Of a stretch of DNA of 35,859 bases, positions 18,502 to 28,010 are shown piece by piece (within the stretch, counting starts at the first letter, position 1; each line of letters starts with the position of its first letter). A program made the position numbers and the translations under genes. The DNA is from Thermosynechococcaceae cyanobacterium YX3bin19 (GTDB lineage: Bacteria > Cyanobacteriota > Cyanobacteriia > Thermosynechococcales > Thermosynechococcaceae). The stretch lies in the NCBI GenBank assembly GCA_030447595.1, contig JAUJON010000035.1:1-35859 (forward strand), given 5' to 3'. Under the pieces are notes generated by a model, which did not search any database, was not told the DNA's origin, and saw only the letters and a program-made list of their open reading frames with translations.

Positions 18502-19022
18502 ATGACCCTTCCCACCTGGATTACCTCTCTCGATTGCTGGGAGTACCGCTGATCCTCTGCGGCTTGTATCTCAACACAGCAGAAGCTCGCTGGTTCAGTT
18601 TGGTATTTTTTTTGGCTGCTGCCGGGACAGATTGGCTGGATGGCTATTTAGCCCGCAGGCTGAACCAAGTCACAGATTTGGGTAAATTTCTGGATCCTTT
18701 AGTAGACAAATTATTGGTGTTGGCTCCTCTGTTAGTCCTAATTGAACTCGGTCAAGTGCCAGCCTGGGGAGTGTTTTTAATTCTGATGCGGGAGCTGGCG
18801 ATCTCCGGCTGGCGAGTAAATCAAGCAAAAATCATCGGAGCAAATTTCTGGGGTAAGCTGAAAACAGTCAGTCAAATCCTGGCCGTTTCCCTACTGTCCC
18901 TCCTCTACCCGCTGCCTATCATCCTCTTGCACTTGCAATCTTTTGGGGTTGCCCTTACCCTCATTTCAGGGGGAATTTATCTTTGGCCTCACACCCCCTC
19001 CTCGCGCCCCTACCGAGGCTAA
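18502..19022 (+). CDS. pgsA: CDP-diacylglycerol-glycerol-3-phosphate 3-phosphatidyltransferase PgsA (one frameshift)
   Basis: This multi-span membrane enzyme makes phosphatidylglycerol phosphate, the precursor of the phosphatidylglycerol that photosystem II requires. The CDP-alcohol phosphatidyltransferase signature D-x2-DG-x2-AR-x8-G-x3-D-x3-D is complete in TDWLDGYLARRL and TDLGKFLDPLVDK. The start MTLPTWIT from the ATG at 18502 connects to LSRLLGVPLILCGLY after one lost C in the CTCTCTC tract near 18525-18533; the rest is a single open frame. About 173 residues is slightly short but acceptable; the C-terminus may be altered. It lies six bases after tamB and 38 bases before the methyltransferase, pointing to one operon. 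Confidence 0.88.
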
Positions 19023-19039
19023 CTCTGAGTCCTCAGAGT
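19022..19039. repeat. Short perfect inverted repeat after pgsA
   Basis: ACTCTGAG and CTCAGAGT are separated by only two bases, giving an 18-base near-palindrome at the pgsA stop. The loop is too small for a good hairpin and no T tract follows, so it could be a protein-binding site or chance. Confidence 0.3.
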
Positions 19040-19060
19040 AGCCTTCGCCGTCTGACAGAC

Positions 19061-20004
19061 ATGGAGACACCTTCCAAGCTATTGACCAAACTTAGTCGTC
19101 GCCTGTATACAGACTCTGCTGAGCAAGAAAAATTTATCAATGCCTTGGTTGAGCCCAAACCCTTCCATTCCTGCATTCTTTGGCCTGGAGATAAACCTTT
19201 ACTTCCCTTCACAGTCGAGGCTCCTACTTCCTGGCAGCCTAAGTTTGTGGACCGCTTATCAGTCGAGACAAGGCCGGGTCAGCATCCCCTTCACCAAGGC
19301 TACTTCTATTGTTTAGACTTTTCCTCTGTCTTTGCAGCGGCTGTCCTCCTGGCTATTCCGCAGCAGATTCATTTTGGTCTTTTGACATCTGTGCTGCCCC
19401 TGGCGGTAAAAGTGTCTTTGCCTGGAGAGCCTTGCGCCCTAAATTACTTCTGAGTAACGAAGTGATTAGTAAACGAACGGGCTGCCCTGATTGCCAACTT
19501 GAAGCGTTGCCAGGTTCACCCTGCGGCTGTCCTGAGGCTAGACTCAGAGGTACTTGCCAAAATCCTACCGCAGACTGCTCAGGTTGTAATCGTTGATGCC
19601 CCATGCTCGGGCCAGTCATTGTTGGCCAAAGGGGTAAAGCGGTTGGATGCTTTCATCCAGTCAACATTAATAAGAACGCTAATCGGCAAAAGCGAATTCT
19701 GGCTAATTCGGCACAACTCGTCTCACCTCAAGGCTATCTCGCGTATATGACCTGTACCTATTCACCCGAAAGAACGAGCAGGTGAGTGAACCGGTTTCTA
19801 CCAAGGTTTCCTAACTTTCAGCCTTTGATGTTTCAGCTTAACGGCCTACCAATCTCACCTGAGTACAATTCCCTGCTATCGCATGTGGCCACAAGATAGA
19901 CTCGGAGCCAGGCATTTACAGTTTTATTCAAAAATCAAGAGCTAGGGAAACTCAAGAGCTATCCTCAAACTTCTTATCTCAGCCTGGTGTTTACTTACCT
20001 CTAA
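19061..20004 (+). CDS. RsmB/Nop2-type rRNA cytosine-C5 methyltransferase (frameshifted)
   Basis: The reconstructed protein of about 314 residues carries the AdoMet motif I DICAAPGGKS (about 19390), motif IV VDAPCSGQSLLAKG with its cysteine (about 19595) and motif VI MTCTYSPE with the catalytic cysteine (about 19750). These two cysteines define the NOL1/NOP2/Sun m5C RNA methyltransferases. The C-terminal end FTVLFKNQELGKL is also family-like, with STIPCYRMWPQDRLGAGAF before it. Changes of frame occur near 19380, 19480, 19660, 19790 and 19880. The N-terminal PUA-like or NusB-like part is short, so this is the cyanobacterial stand-alone type and not full RsmB. Third gene of the tamB-pgsA transcript. 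Confidence 0.82.
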
Positions 20005-20050
20005 AGGTGCAGAAACCTGGAAAATAGTACAGGTTATTTCAGCAACCGGG

Positions 20051-20533
20051 TTAGTTAAAAAAAACTGCCCCATTTTCTTGGATAGTCATGACATTGTTAT
20101 CCAGATTGAGGTTGGTTGCTGCCGTAAAAGTGACGGTTAATATCCCCAATGAGGATTGAGGACGTACCCGGAGCAGCCCCTATCTTGGCGGTAAGGTTAA
20201 GGTTGCTGGGGGTTTTAAAACCTGAAGTGTGACATTGGCAAATCCAGGCAGAGTACGTTCTTGGGTATCCGATCGCCTGAGTGATTGGCGCACACCTGTT
20301 CGATTATTGATTTGACTATCAACCTGCCGTTAATCAGATGACTTTTGCACTGGGGGTTGATTGCTCTGGCAGCGGCGGGGCGATCCGGCTGAGTTTGAAC
20401 TGGAGACTTTCTCATCAGGTCAGTTTGGGCTGGGCAACAGCAGCATCAGGAATAATAGAACTAATGATCAGGCTGCCAAAAAATATGTTAGCGAATCCAG
20501 TATCTGCTTTAAAACAATAGCGAGTTTAAGCAT
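20051..20533 (-). CDS. Secreted protein of unknown function (frameshifted)
   Basis: From the ATG at 20533 a signal peptide can be read: MLKLAIVLKQILDSL, hydrophobic core, and PDAAVAQ as a cleavage site, with one frame change inside. The mature part includes PVQTQPDRPAAARAINPQC, an Asn/Arg/Gln-rich section (INNRTGVRQSLRRSDTQERT) and a beta-type end TVTFTAATNLNLDNNVMTIQ before the TAA at 20051-20053. I do not recognise the family. It resembles small periplasmic or surface beta proteins. It converges on the RsmB-like gene. The 224 bases upstream (20534-20757) show no gene. Confidence 0.45.
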
Positions 20534-20757
20534 ACAAAATATCCAAATGCTAAACATCCTTCAACCAGTATTCCCACTTACGATGACAGTACCTGCACCT
20601 ACTGGTACGCTAGTTTACTTGGGTAGAAGTTAGCCTTTTGTCATTCGTTAACTGTCGAATTCAGAATTATGAAAAAACACTTCGTTCCAGGTACGCTTTT
20701 CAGTTAAAGTAACTTCTTATTTTATATTTAATAATTTCGTGGAAGGCTCAAGCAATT

Positions 20758-21776
20758 ATGAAAAAGAAATTAGAACTCGGTAGGGAATATCCACTTTTAG
20801 GGAAGATTAAATCCCAAATCACCAAGGTGAGCCAGCTTCTTCACCAAGATCAGAGCCAGTTCGACGGCAGCAGCACGCTAAAACACCACGGCTGTGTTAA
20901 ATTTATTGTTGAGGCCAACCTGCCTGAAAGATCCGATTGATGTATTTTCAAGAACCAAGACGTTATACCGCTTGGATCCGTTTTTTGCTTCAGGGAATGC
21001 TCAACGGCCTAACTCAAGCTGATGTCAGGGGTATGGCAATCAAGCTCACCGGTGTGAAAGGTGAAAAGTTGCTTGCAGGAAAAAGAAACTCAGGATTTCG
21101 TGATGATCAATCACCCGATTTTTTTATTCGTAACGTCCAAGACTACGTTGACTTATTTAATGCAGTTCAAGAGGCAAAGGGTAAGCCTCCGCTGAAATTT
21201 TTCTTTCGGACTCAATCCCTACAAATGGCGTTTTACATGAGTTTATGATTAGCAGGTCAATGCGGAGTAAAAAGGTGGCTAGTCCGCTGGAAATTCAGTA
21301 CTGGAGCGACACCCTATAAACTCGGCTCAACCGCGATTAAATTCTCTGCAAAACCCTCTCTTGATAAAACTTTGGCTAGCCCAGTCTCCAAATCAGATCA
21401 CTACCTGCGTGCAGCAATGGTTGAGCATTTAGAAAGCAAGGAAGCTTGCTTTAATTTTTTGGTTCAGTTTCAGACTGATCCTACAAAATGCCAGTTGAAG
21501 ATCCAACCATCGACTGGGATCAGCTATCACCTCCTTTGAAAGTGGCTACTATTAGAATTCCTCCGCAGGTTTTCGACACCCCGGAACAGATGAACTTTTG
21601 CGAGGATTTGTCGTACACTCCCTGGCATTCCTCTGCCCGATCACAGACCCTTGGGCGGAATAAATCGAGCTCGCCGACAAGTCTATGAAGCAATCTCAAG
21701 AGTACGGCACGAATTAAATAATGCTCCCACGCAAGAACCAACTGGGGAAGAAGTTTTTCCAGGGAATAATCTTTAA
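20758..21776 (+). CDS. Catalase-like heme protein, y4iL-type (frameshifted)
   Basis: Joined frames give about 338 residues matching the small catalase-related family: the distal-His region TLKHHGCVKFIVEANLP, EPRRYTAWIRF, DVRGMAIKLTGVKGEKLL, the middle DFFIRNVQDYVDLF, then YWSDTPYKLGSTAIKFSAKP and the C-terminal NRARRQVYEAISRVRHELN with a Tyr that could be the proximal heme ligand. These cytoplasmic proteins lack the large catalase C-terminal domain; some act as peroxidases or allene-oxide-synthase-like enzymes, so the reaction is uncertain. Frame changes lie near 20937, 21230-21290, 21410 and 21640. The locus converges on pmbA 57 bases away, with a HIP1 copy in between. Confidence 0.8.
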
Positions 21777-21832
21777 GCAGAAGAACAAGGGGCTTCTAGA
21801 GATACCGCGATCGCTCCTCCTGCCTTCAGCTT

Positions 21833-23173
21833 TTACTCACCTGTAATTGACAAGCTATCCACCCAAACCCTAGGACAGACGCCCGCCGGGGTCAGTTCTG
21901 GCTCTGCTTCGACAAAAATAATCGACTTCAACAGCTCCAGAAAGTCTCCGGCAACCGTTGCCGACTCGATACTGACCTGCTGCCCCCGGTTCATAAGCCA
22001 GCCATCAAAGGGCAAGGAAAATGATCCCTGTAAGGCTCTAACCCCGGCATGCAGCGCCCGCAGCTCATCAATGAAAATTACATTCTCAGCGTTGTCCAGG
22101 CTATACTCCTGCTCTGCTGCGGAGCCGGGAAAGACGTGATAAAAGTTAGGACTGACCGTCACCTTAGCACCAATATTAGCGTGGCCTGTAGGCTGAGCGT
22201 TTAGCCGTTTCGCTGTCCCGGCGCTATGGAGAAAACCGGACAAAACTCCCTTTTCAATCAGTGAAATTCGGCGAGTGGGCGTGCCTTCACCATCAAATAA
22301 ACCTGCCGCGATGTTAGCTGGGTGCATTGCATCATCGCAAAAGGACAGTAGGGGAGAAGCAATTTGAGTGCCTAAAGATTCAGGCGTTGAGAGACTTTGC
22401 TTATCTAAAATACTTTGAGCATTAAATAGGTTAGAAAAGGCCCCCAGTAAGCTGAGAAAAGCGTCTGCTGAGAACACCACCCTGTACTTGCCGGACTTAA
22501 CTTTCTCGTAATTTAGATGGCTAATCGTTTTCTCTGCGGCTTCCTGTAGGCAGCCCTGAATATCTAGCTGATCTAGACTGCGGCTAATTCTGTAGGAGCC
22601 GGCACTGCGAGGCTTTTTCCCATCTTCCTCAGTTTTGCTGTAGAGATAAATCGATGTATAAGAACGAGCTTCACTACGGGCAGCACCTTCACTGTTGAGA
22701 TAAGACCGCTCACTATCCCTTTGAGAGAGACCATTGTAGGGAACCCCTTGAATGGCTGGATGGGCGTGCAGCAGCTCTTTTTCAGCTTGAATGAGATGGT
22801 CCAGCAATTCTGATACGGATGCTGGGTCAGCTTTCTCTTCTGGATAGTCGGCAATAGGTGCTGTGGCTTCTGGACTGAAATCCGGCACGTGCTCCTTGAC
22901 ACCAAAGTAACTGGCCTCGTGGGCTGTCTTCAAAGCCAACTCCAACCCTGCTGGGTCGACATCCGTAGTACTGGTAATTCCCATCGTGTGCTCGTGATTC
23001 CAGACCCGAACGGTGACCCCTGAGCGATTGGAGGCCTTGACCTGTTTCGGCTCCCCTTGATCAACTTGTACACTGGTTTCATCAACCGTTGAGCCATAGA
23101 CATCAAATTTTTGAATGCCCAGACGATTCGCAATCTCTTCCGCACTCGTGGCTAACTGTTGGATATTGGACAT
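21833..23173 (-). CDS. pmbA: TldE/PmbA family metalloprotease partner
   Basis: This intact protein of 446 residues is the TldE/PmbA subunit. It lacks the HExxxH zinc motif that its partner TldD carries, as expected for this half of the heterodimer. Conserved parts include YGSTVDETSVQVDQGEPKQ at the N-terminus, ANIAAGLFDGEGTPTRR near residue 280 and the end PRVWVDSLSITG. The pair degrades unfolded peptides and, in E. coli, matures microcin B17 and removes CcdA. The start is the ATG at 23173 (MSNIQQLATS), 19 bases past the tldD stop; an earlier start at 23203 would overlap tldD. The frame is clean in sharp contrast to its neighbours. Confidence 0.9.
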   Translation of the reverse strand: MSNIQQLATSAEEIANRLGIQKFDVYGSTVDETSVQVDQGEPKQVKASNRSGVTVRVWNHEHTMGITSTTDVDPAGLELALKTAHEASYFGVKEHVPDFSPEATAPIADYPEEKADPASVSELLDHLIQAEKELLHAHPAIQGVPYNGLSQRDSERSYLNSEGAARSEARSYTSIYLYSKTEEDGKKPRSAGSYRISRSLDQLDIQGCLQEAAEKTISHLNYEKVKSGKYRVVFSADAFLSLLGAFSNLFNAQSILDKQSLSTPESLGTQIASPLLSFCDDAMHPANIAAGLFDGEGTPTRRISLIEKGVLSGFLHSAGTAKRLNAQPTGHANIGAKVTVSPNFYHVFPGSAAEQEYSLDNAENVIFIDELRALHAGVRALQGSFSLPFDGWLMNRGQQVSIESATVAGDFLELLKSIIFVEAEPELTPAGVCPRVWVDSLSITGE

Positions 23174-23192
23174 AGCGTTTTTTTCAGAATAC

Positions 23193-24669
23193 TTAACGAC
23201 CACCGACAGTGATGGAGTCGACCTTCAAATGAGGTTGCCCCACGGTGACATAAATGCTGCCACTAACCGAGCCACAAAAGCCTGCAGCCAGGGCCAGGTC
23301 TTGAGAGCACATGGAAATTTTATTCATGATCTCCTTAGCCTCGCCGATCAACGTGGCACCCTTCAGAGGTTTAGTTGGCCTACCCTGCTCAATCAAGTAA
23401 GCTTCTTCCACAGCAAAATTGAACTGGCCGGTTGGTCCAACGCTGCCCCCGCCCATCTTCTTGCAGTAGATACCCCTATCAATGGAGGTAAACAAGTCAT
23501 CCAGCGAATAGCTTCCGGGGGCTATGTAGGTATTACGCATCCGGGAAGCTGCGGCAAAGCCGTAGCTCTGGCGACGTCCACTGCCTGTCCTTGGGTGACC
23601 AGTCCGCAGAGAGCCGGTGCGGTCAGCCAGGAAGTTTTTCAGAATGCCGTTCTCAATCAACAATGTTCTTTGAGCAGGCATCCCCTCGTCATCCATGTCA
23701 ATGGTGCCAAAAGCATCAGGAGACAGCCCTTCATCCCAGGCAGTCAAGCTTTCGTGGGCTATTTTCTCGCCTTTTTTATCGGCAAGGGAGACGTCTTCCG
23801 TTCAATTTGAGTGGTTTCCAACAGGTGACCACAGGCTTCGTGAAAAATTACCCCGCCAAATTGGTTGGCCATGATGATGGGGTAGGTACCAGACTCTACG
23901 TAGTCTGCGTAGAGCATTGTCCCGGCAGACTCTGCGACTTCTGCCGCGTCTGATTCATAGTCCCAAGTCCGCAGGAAGCTTGGATCACTGGTATCGCCTG
24001 CCCGCTTGCTGATTGAAGAGCGATGCGTACCATCAGCACACAGAAGATTAAAGCCTACTGATTGCGTTAGACGAATATCTCTGGCAAAAGTGCCATCGCT
24101 GGCTGCCACCAGGACTTCCTGCCAGTCCCGAAAGTAGACAGCTCGTCTGGACTGCACATGGGTGGCTTTGCGGTTGAGTTGAGCATTGGCACTGAGGAGA
24201 ACATCCCCATTTCCTGCATCGGGCTACAGGCAGCTAGCCAAACCTCTTTTTCCTTTGAGTGGCGTAGTCTCTCAGCAATTCCAAGTTGATTTCGGGATAT
24301 AGGCATTTGGAGCCGGAAGCTGTAGCCCCAAGATTGCTAGCCCTTTTTCTAAGGCTGCTTTTAACCCACTAAATGACAGATCATTGGTGCTCTCACATAA
24401 CAGTCACCCTTGCCGCGAAATACCCTAACTCCGGCACCCGTTGACAGCTTGGGCGAAATGCTGGTAATAATATCGTCTTCTGCAAGACAGTTGATGTAGT
24501 TGACCCGCTCCAAAAAAACTCAACGAAGTCGGCACCCGCCGCCCGCCCTAACCTAGGAGCGTCGAAAGGGGAGCTTCCAAGTCTCATCGAAGCGATCGCG
24601 AGTCGCTGTATATTGAAGCGTTGGTAGTTCTCTAGACAGCAGCGTAGCCGGGGACATAGATAATGTCAT
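23193..24669 (-). CDS. tldD: TldD family metalloprotease (frameshifted)
   Basis: The zinc subunit of the TldD/TldE protease. HEACGH with the metal histidines lies at about 23840, the block [14 protein letters not shown] at about 23450, and the end [11 protein letters not shown] immediately precedes pmbA. Upstream parts include [37 protein letters not shown] and FNLLCADG. The start is set at the ATG at 24669 ([11 protein letters not shown]), since the conserved [14 protein letters not shown] follows; the total of about 492 codons fits the family. Frames change near 24590, 24490, 24400-24300, 24160 and 23755. The two genes form an operon. Confidence 0.88.
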
Positions 24670-24786
24670 CAAAGGAGCGTCCTTCAGGGAGTTTGGCCGA
24701 GAATCTTAGCACTTGCCTCAGTCTAACAAATCCGTGAAATCCACGCTGGCTCAAGGCTTAACCTGGTAAGTAGCACAGAAGCCTCA

Positions 24787-24945
24787 TCAATCATAGGGAT
24801 GATCGGATAGTTCCCCACCCCACAGAGAGCCTAGAGGATTGGGATAACCGACGGTGGGAACTTGAGCCAAAAGCTTCTGAAGATTACGAAGAGCGGCACC
24901 AAGATTATTAGGATTGGCAATCTCCTTGCTTCGAAGGTACCTTGA
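24787..24945 (-). CDS. Coding fragment of unknown family
   Basis: A frame ending at a TGA (24787-24789) reads RSKEIANPNNLGAALRNLQ and continues with VPTVGYPNPLGSLWGGE. The codon pattern and amphipathic helix look like true coding sequence, but there is no start in frame; the N-terminal part would lie in another frame further upstream (24946-25020). I do not recognise it. The rest of 24670-25184 shows nothing else I can name. Confidence 0.35.
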   Translation of the reverse strand, partial: SRYLRSKEIANPNNLGAALRNLQKLLAQVPTVGYPNPLGSLWGGELSDHPYD

Positions 24946-25184
24946 CGTTACTCCTTGGGGTGATTCTTCGCTAAAGGCTGATCACCTGGGTGAAGCAAAT
25001 GTCGACCTATTAAATTAAATGATCTAAATGATCAAAAGCTAAAATCTCTTCGGTACTAGCAGCATCCATTATGGCTGCTTAGGATTGCAAGTTTGCGTCT
25101 TACAAAAGGGTAAGAGTTTGACCACAGGTAAAGTGCCGCGATCGCTTAAACCTTGGAGCTGGCTAGCGATAGGTGGAGCGCGGT

Positions 25185-25313
25185 TCAATCTTCAACGGGT
25201 TTATTGAGCTCATTTAGCTCATCCAGTAACTCTTCCGCCTCGGTGTCGCCCTCATCCGCTTGCCGTAACAGATAGTTCAAGACCTTATTAGCAAGTTTGT
25301 TGGGAATTTCCAT
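25185..25313 (-). CDS. Small acidic hypothetical protein
   Basis: A complete 42-codon gene encodes MEIPNKLANKVLNYLLRQAD followed by a very acidic leucine-rich helix and the end NKPVED. The predicted structure is two amphipathic helices. No cysteines or membrane segments are present, and the family is not known to me. Codon use is smooth and the frame is intact. It lies between the tldD region and the MATE gene, alone on its transcript as far as visible; 25314-25510 shows nothing else. Confidence 0.55.
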   Translation of the reverse strand: MEIPNKLANKVLNYLLRQADEGDTEAEELLDELNELNKPVED

Positions 25314-25510
25314 GCTTGTTGACTCTAAACGTACATCCCTTTATATCTCTAGCTTACGTCTATACCGCCTATCGTAATCTGACTATTCTGAAGCGGCTGA
25401 GACCAGAAGCGTAGAGTTTTCTTTTGTCAAAAAAACTCAAGTGGTACGAGTTAGACCTGCCTCAGCTATGAAATTAAAACAGCTCAGTCGATAAAGCTAG
25501 TACTCCTACC

Positions 25511-26842
25511 CTATTTATTCCTAAGTGTCCTTGGGACCTGTATCCCAAGCGCCACCCCTCGCACTGCCATAAATAAGGATAGGGCCAGCCATAACAGCTG
25601 GCTACTATGTAACTGCCAAGCGGCTAGAGCGATCGGAGCAAATCCGGCTAAAGCGGCAGTAACGGTGGCCCAACGGAGAGTTCGTCCCTCGGCTAAGCCC
25701 AAGAAGTAACCATCCAGCATATAAGCAATAGAACCAAAGCTGAGTACTGGCAGGAGCCACCAGACATAGCGGTGAATTTGGTTAAGGACTTCGGTATGAC
25801 TAGTCAGCAGTTGGAAAAGCGAATCTGGCAATAGGGCAAATATGAGCGCAAAAGCGATTCCTAAGCTGAGACTGGTACTTCCAGAAATTCGCACGAGGGG
25901 AGCTAACTGCTGCTCACTGCCTTGGCCCCGCAAGCTCCCTGCAAAGCTCTCCGTAGCAAAGGCTAGTCCATCAATGAAGTAGGCTGCCAGCGTTACCACC
26001 TGTAACAGTAACGTATTCGTTGCCAATATGACGGTTCCCAAAAGTGAACTGAGATTGGTAAATAGGGCAAAGGTGGAAATTAATGCCAAGGTACGCACGA
26101 GAATATCACCGTTAAGTACCAAGGTTGCTTTCAACGCTGATGGATCGAGGATCGCTTTCGCTACTGCCTGCACCTGCGACAACCGAACATCTCGGCAGAG
26201 AATTAGCCCCACCAGCACCATCAGGTACTGGCTACTCGCTGTAGCCCAGCCAGCCCCCGCACTTTCCCATCCCCAGTGGACAATAAACAAGTAGTCCAGT
26301 GCTACAGTAGCCCCATTCCCAACGGCTGATAATACTAAAACTCGATAGCCCTGCTCCTGTCCCAGAAACCAGCCAATCAGTACATAATTAAGCAGCGTGG
26401 CAGGAGCTCCCCAGATCATGGCGTTGTAGTAGGCATAACCAGAAGCCTTGACCTCAGGTGCAGCACTCAACAAGGTAAATCCCAGCTCTCGCAGGGGGTG
26501 CTGTAGCAACAGGATAGCTAGCCCCACTCCCAAGGCAAGTACACTGTTGCGTAAGCCGGTAAGCAGAACTGCCTCTTGGTCCCCCCGTCCCAGGGCTTGA
26601 GCTGTTGTCCCAGTTGTACCCATGCGTAAGAAACCGAACGTCCAGTAAATATAGTTGAACAAGACAGTAGCCAGTGCCACCCCGGCTAGGTGATGGATCT
26701 CGCTTAGATGCCCGAGGAAGGCTACATTTACTAACCCTGCTAGGGGGACCAGGAGATTGGAGAGAATGTTGACAATTGCCAAGCGGAAGAAGCGACGGCG
26801 AAAGTTTTGTCGCTGCAAGCTAGCTGCTGCAGGTAAAACCAT
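25511..26842 (-). CDS. MATE family efflux transporter, DinF-like
   Basis: The intact 443-residue protein has about twelve hydrophobic helices in two homologous halves, the layout of MATE (multidrug and toxic compound extrusion) exporters. The first half carries VNVAFLGHLS.I near residue 40 and GTTGTTAQALGRGD near 80, both DinF-group features; the second carries ATNTLLLQVVTLAAYFIDGLAFATES near 270-295 (shown in parts: ATNTLLLQVV, YFIDGLAFATES). Such proteins exchange organic cations or natural products for protons or sodium. No neighbour names the substrate; the sugar operon is divergent 362 bases away, which could mean export of a related product, but this is speculative. Confidence 0.85.
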   Translation of the reverse strand: MVLPAAASLQRQNFRRRFFRLAIVNILSNLLVPLAGLVNVAFLGHLSEIHHLAGVALATVLFNYIYWTFGFLRMGTTGTTAQALGRGDQEAVLLTGLRNSVLALGVGLAILLLQHPLRELGFTLLSAAPEVKASGYAYYNAMIWGAPATLLNYVLIGWFLGQEQGYRVLVLSAVGNGATVALDYLFIVHWGWESAGAGWATASSQYLMVLVGLILCRDVRLSQVQAVAKAILDPSALKATLVLNGDILVRTLALISTFALFTNLSSLLGTVILATNTLLLQVVTLAAYFIDGLAFATESFAGSLRGQGSEQQLAPLVRISGSTSLSLGIAFALIFALLPDSLFQLLTSHTEVLNQIHRYVWWLLPVLSFGSIAYMLDGYFLGLAEGRTLRWATVTAALAGFAPIALAAWQLHSSQLLWLALSLFMAVRGVALGIQVPRTLRNK

Positions 26843-26932
26843 AAATTTTTCAAGTGAAGCAGCTCTATCAATATACTGACCCGATATATCCGGTCGTCTA
26901 CATCCAGTGCCAACACAACGAAGACCTAAATC

Positions 26933-27001
26933 CGGATTTGCTTTCTTCTTATGGGTGATTAACCGGATTCGATATTATTAACGAATTGTGGTTATCGGAT
27001 T
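26933..27001. repeat. Three CGGATT repeats spaced 31 and 32 bases
   Basis: CGGATT begins at 26933, 26964 and 26996 in the 362-base spacer between the divergent MATE gene and rfbF. The spacing is close to three turns of the helix, so a protein could bind one face. Otherwise the spacer 26843-27204 has no clear promoter hexamers. Confidence 0.3.
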
Positions 27002-27204
27002 ACTACCAATGGGCAGACTAAAATTCATAGGTGTACATCGTTCTAACAGGGCTTCAAGTTTATCCTTCGAAGCAGCAGACTAATTGACTGAGAGTCTACT
27101 CACCAATTCTTAGGTGATATTGGTAGTATTTTTACCTAAAGGATTAGTCCTGCCCCTAGATAGAAGAGCGAAGCGCTTACCCGACCCAGACAAGAGGTAA
27201 CAGG

Positions 27205-27970
27205 ATGAAAGCCGTGCTTTTAGCCGGATTACCAGAACCCGCATCAGCGAAGAGACCGCTATCAAGCCGAAACCGATGGTGGAGATCGGTGGTCGACCGA
27301 TACTATGGCACATCATGAAGATCTACTCTGCCTATGGCATCAACGACTTCATCGTCTGCTGCGGCTACAAAGGCTATGTGATCAAGAATACTTCGCCAAC
27401 TACTTTTTGCACATGTCCGACGTCACCTTCGACATGCGCTTCAACCAGATGAACGTGCACAGCGGCTATGCCGAGCCCTGGCGCGTCACTCTCGTAGATA
27501 CCGGCGAAGGCACCATGACCGGCGGCGCCTCAAAGCGAGTGCGAGAGCACATCGGCAACGAAAGCTTCTGCTTTACCTACGGCGACGGCCTCAGCAACGT
27601 CAACATCCGAGAACTGATTGAGTTTCATCACGCCCAAGGTAACCTAGCTACCCTGACGAGCCCCGGCCTGCAGGACGATTTAGCGCCCTCTCCCTAGAGC
27701 CCGACCAACACCAAGTCACCAGCTTCCGAGAAGAAGATGGAGAAGGCGCCTGGATCAACGGTGGCTACTTTGTCCTGCAGCCCCAAGTCATCGACTACAT
27801 TGCCGATGACGCCACCGTGTGGGAGAAAGACCCTAGAGAAGCTGGCAAGCTCAGCTCAGCTGTGTGCCTACCGACACAACGGCTTTTGGCAGCCGATGGA
27901 TACCCTGCGGGACAAAAACTACCTCGAGGACCTATGGAAAAGCGGTAAAGCCCCCTGGAAAGTCTGGTAA
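27205..27970 (+). CDS. rfbF: Glucose-1-phosphate cytidylyltransferase RfbF (frameshifted)
   Basis: This enzyme makes CDP-glucose from glucose 1-phosphate and CTP. After correction the reading is MKAVLLAG, then [68 protein letters not shown] and [11 protein letters not shown]. The signature after LAGG should be LGTR but is disordered (27224-27245), not explained by a single indel. Other frame changes lie near 27305, 27385, 27530, 27670 and 27730-27840. Length, about 255 codons, is normal. The ATG at 27205 follows AAGAGGTAA. It begins the five-gene operon. Confidence 0.87.
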
Positions 27971-28010
27971 GTCCTGTCCGCTAGCCCCTTTTTTGAGCAG
28001 TACCATCACT

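Noticed and set aside
23115-23810. Long plus-strand frame of 231 codons opposite tldD and pmbA
   Set aside because: It mirrors the coding strand of two conserved protease genes, has no family likeness and no ribosome site; it is an antisense shadow.
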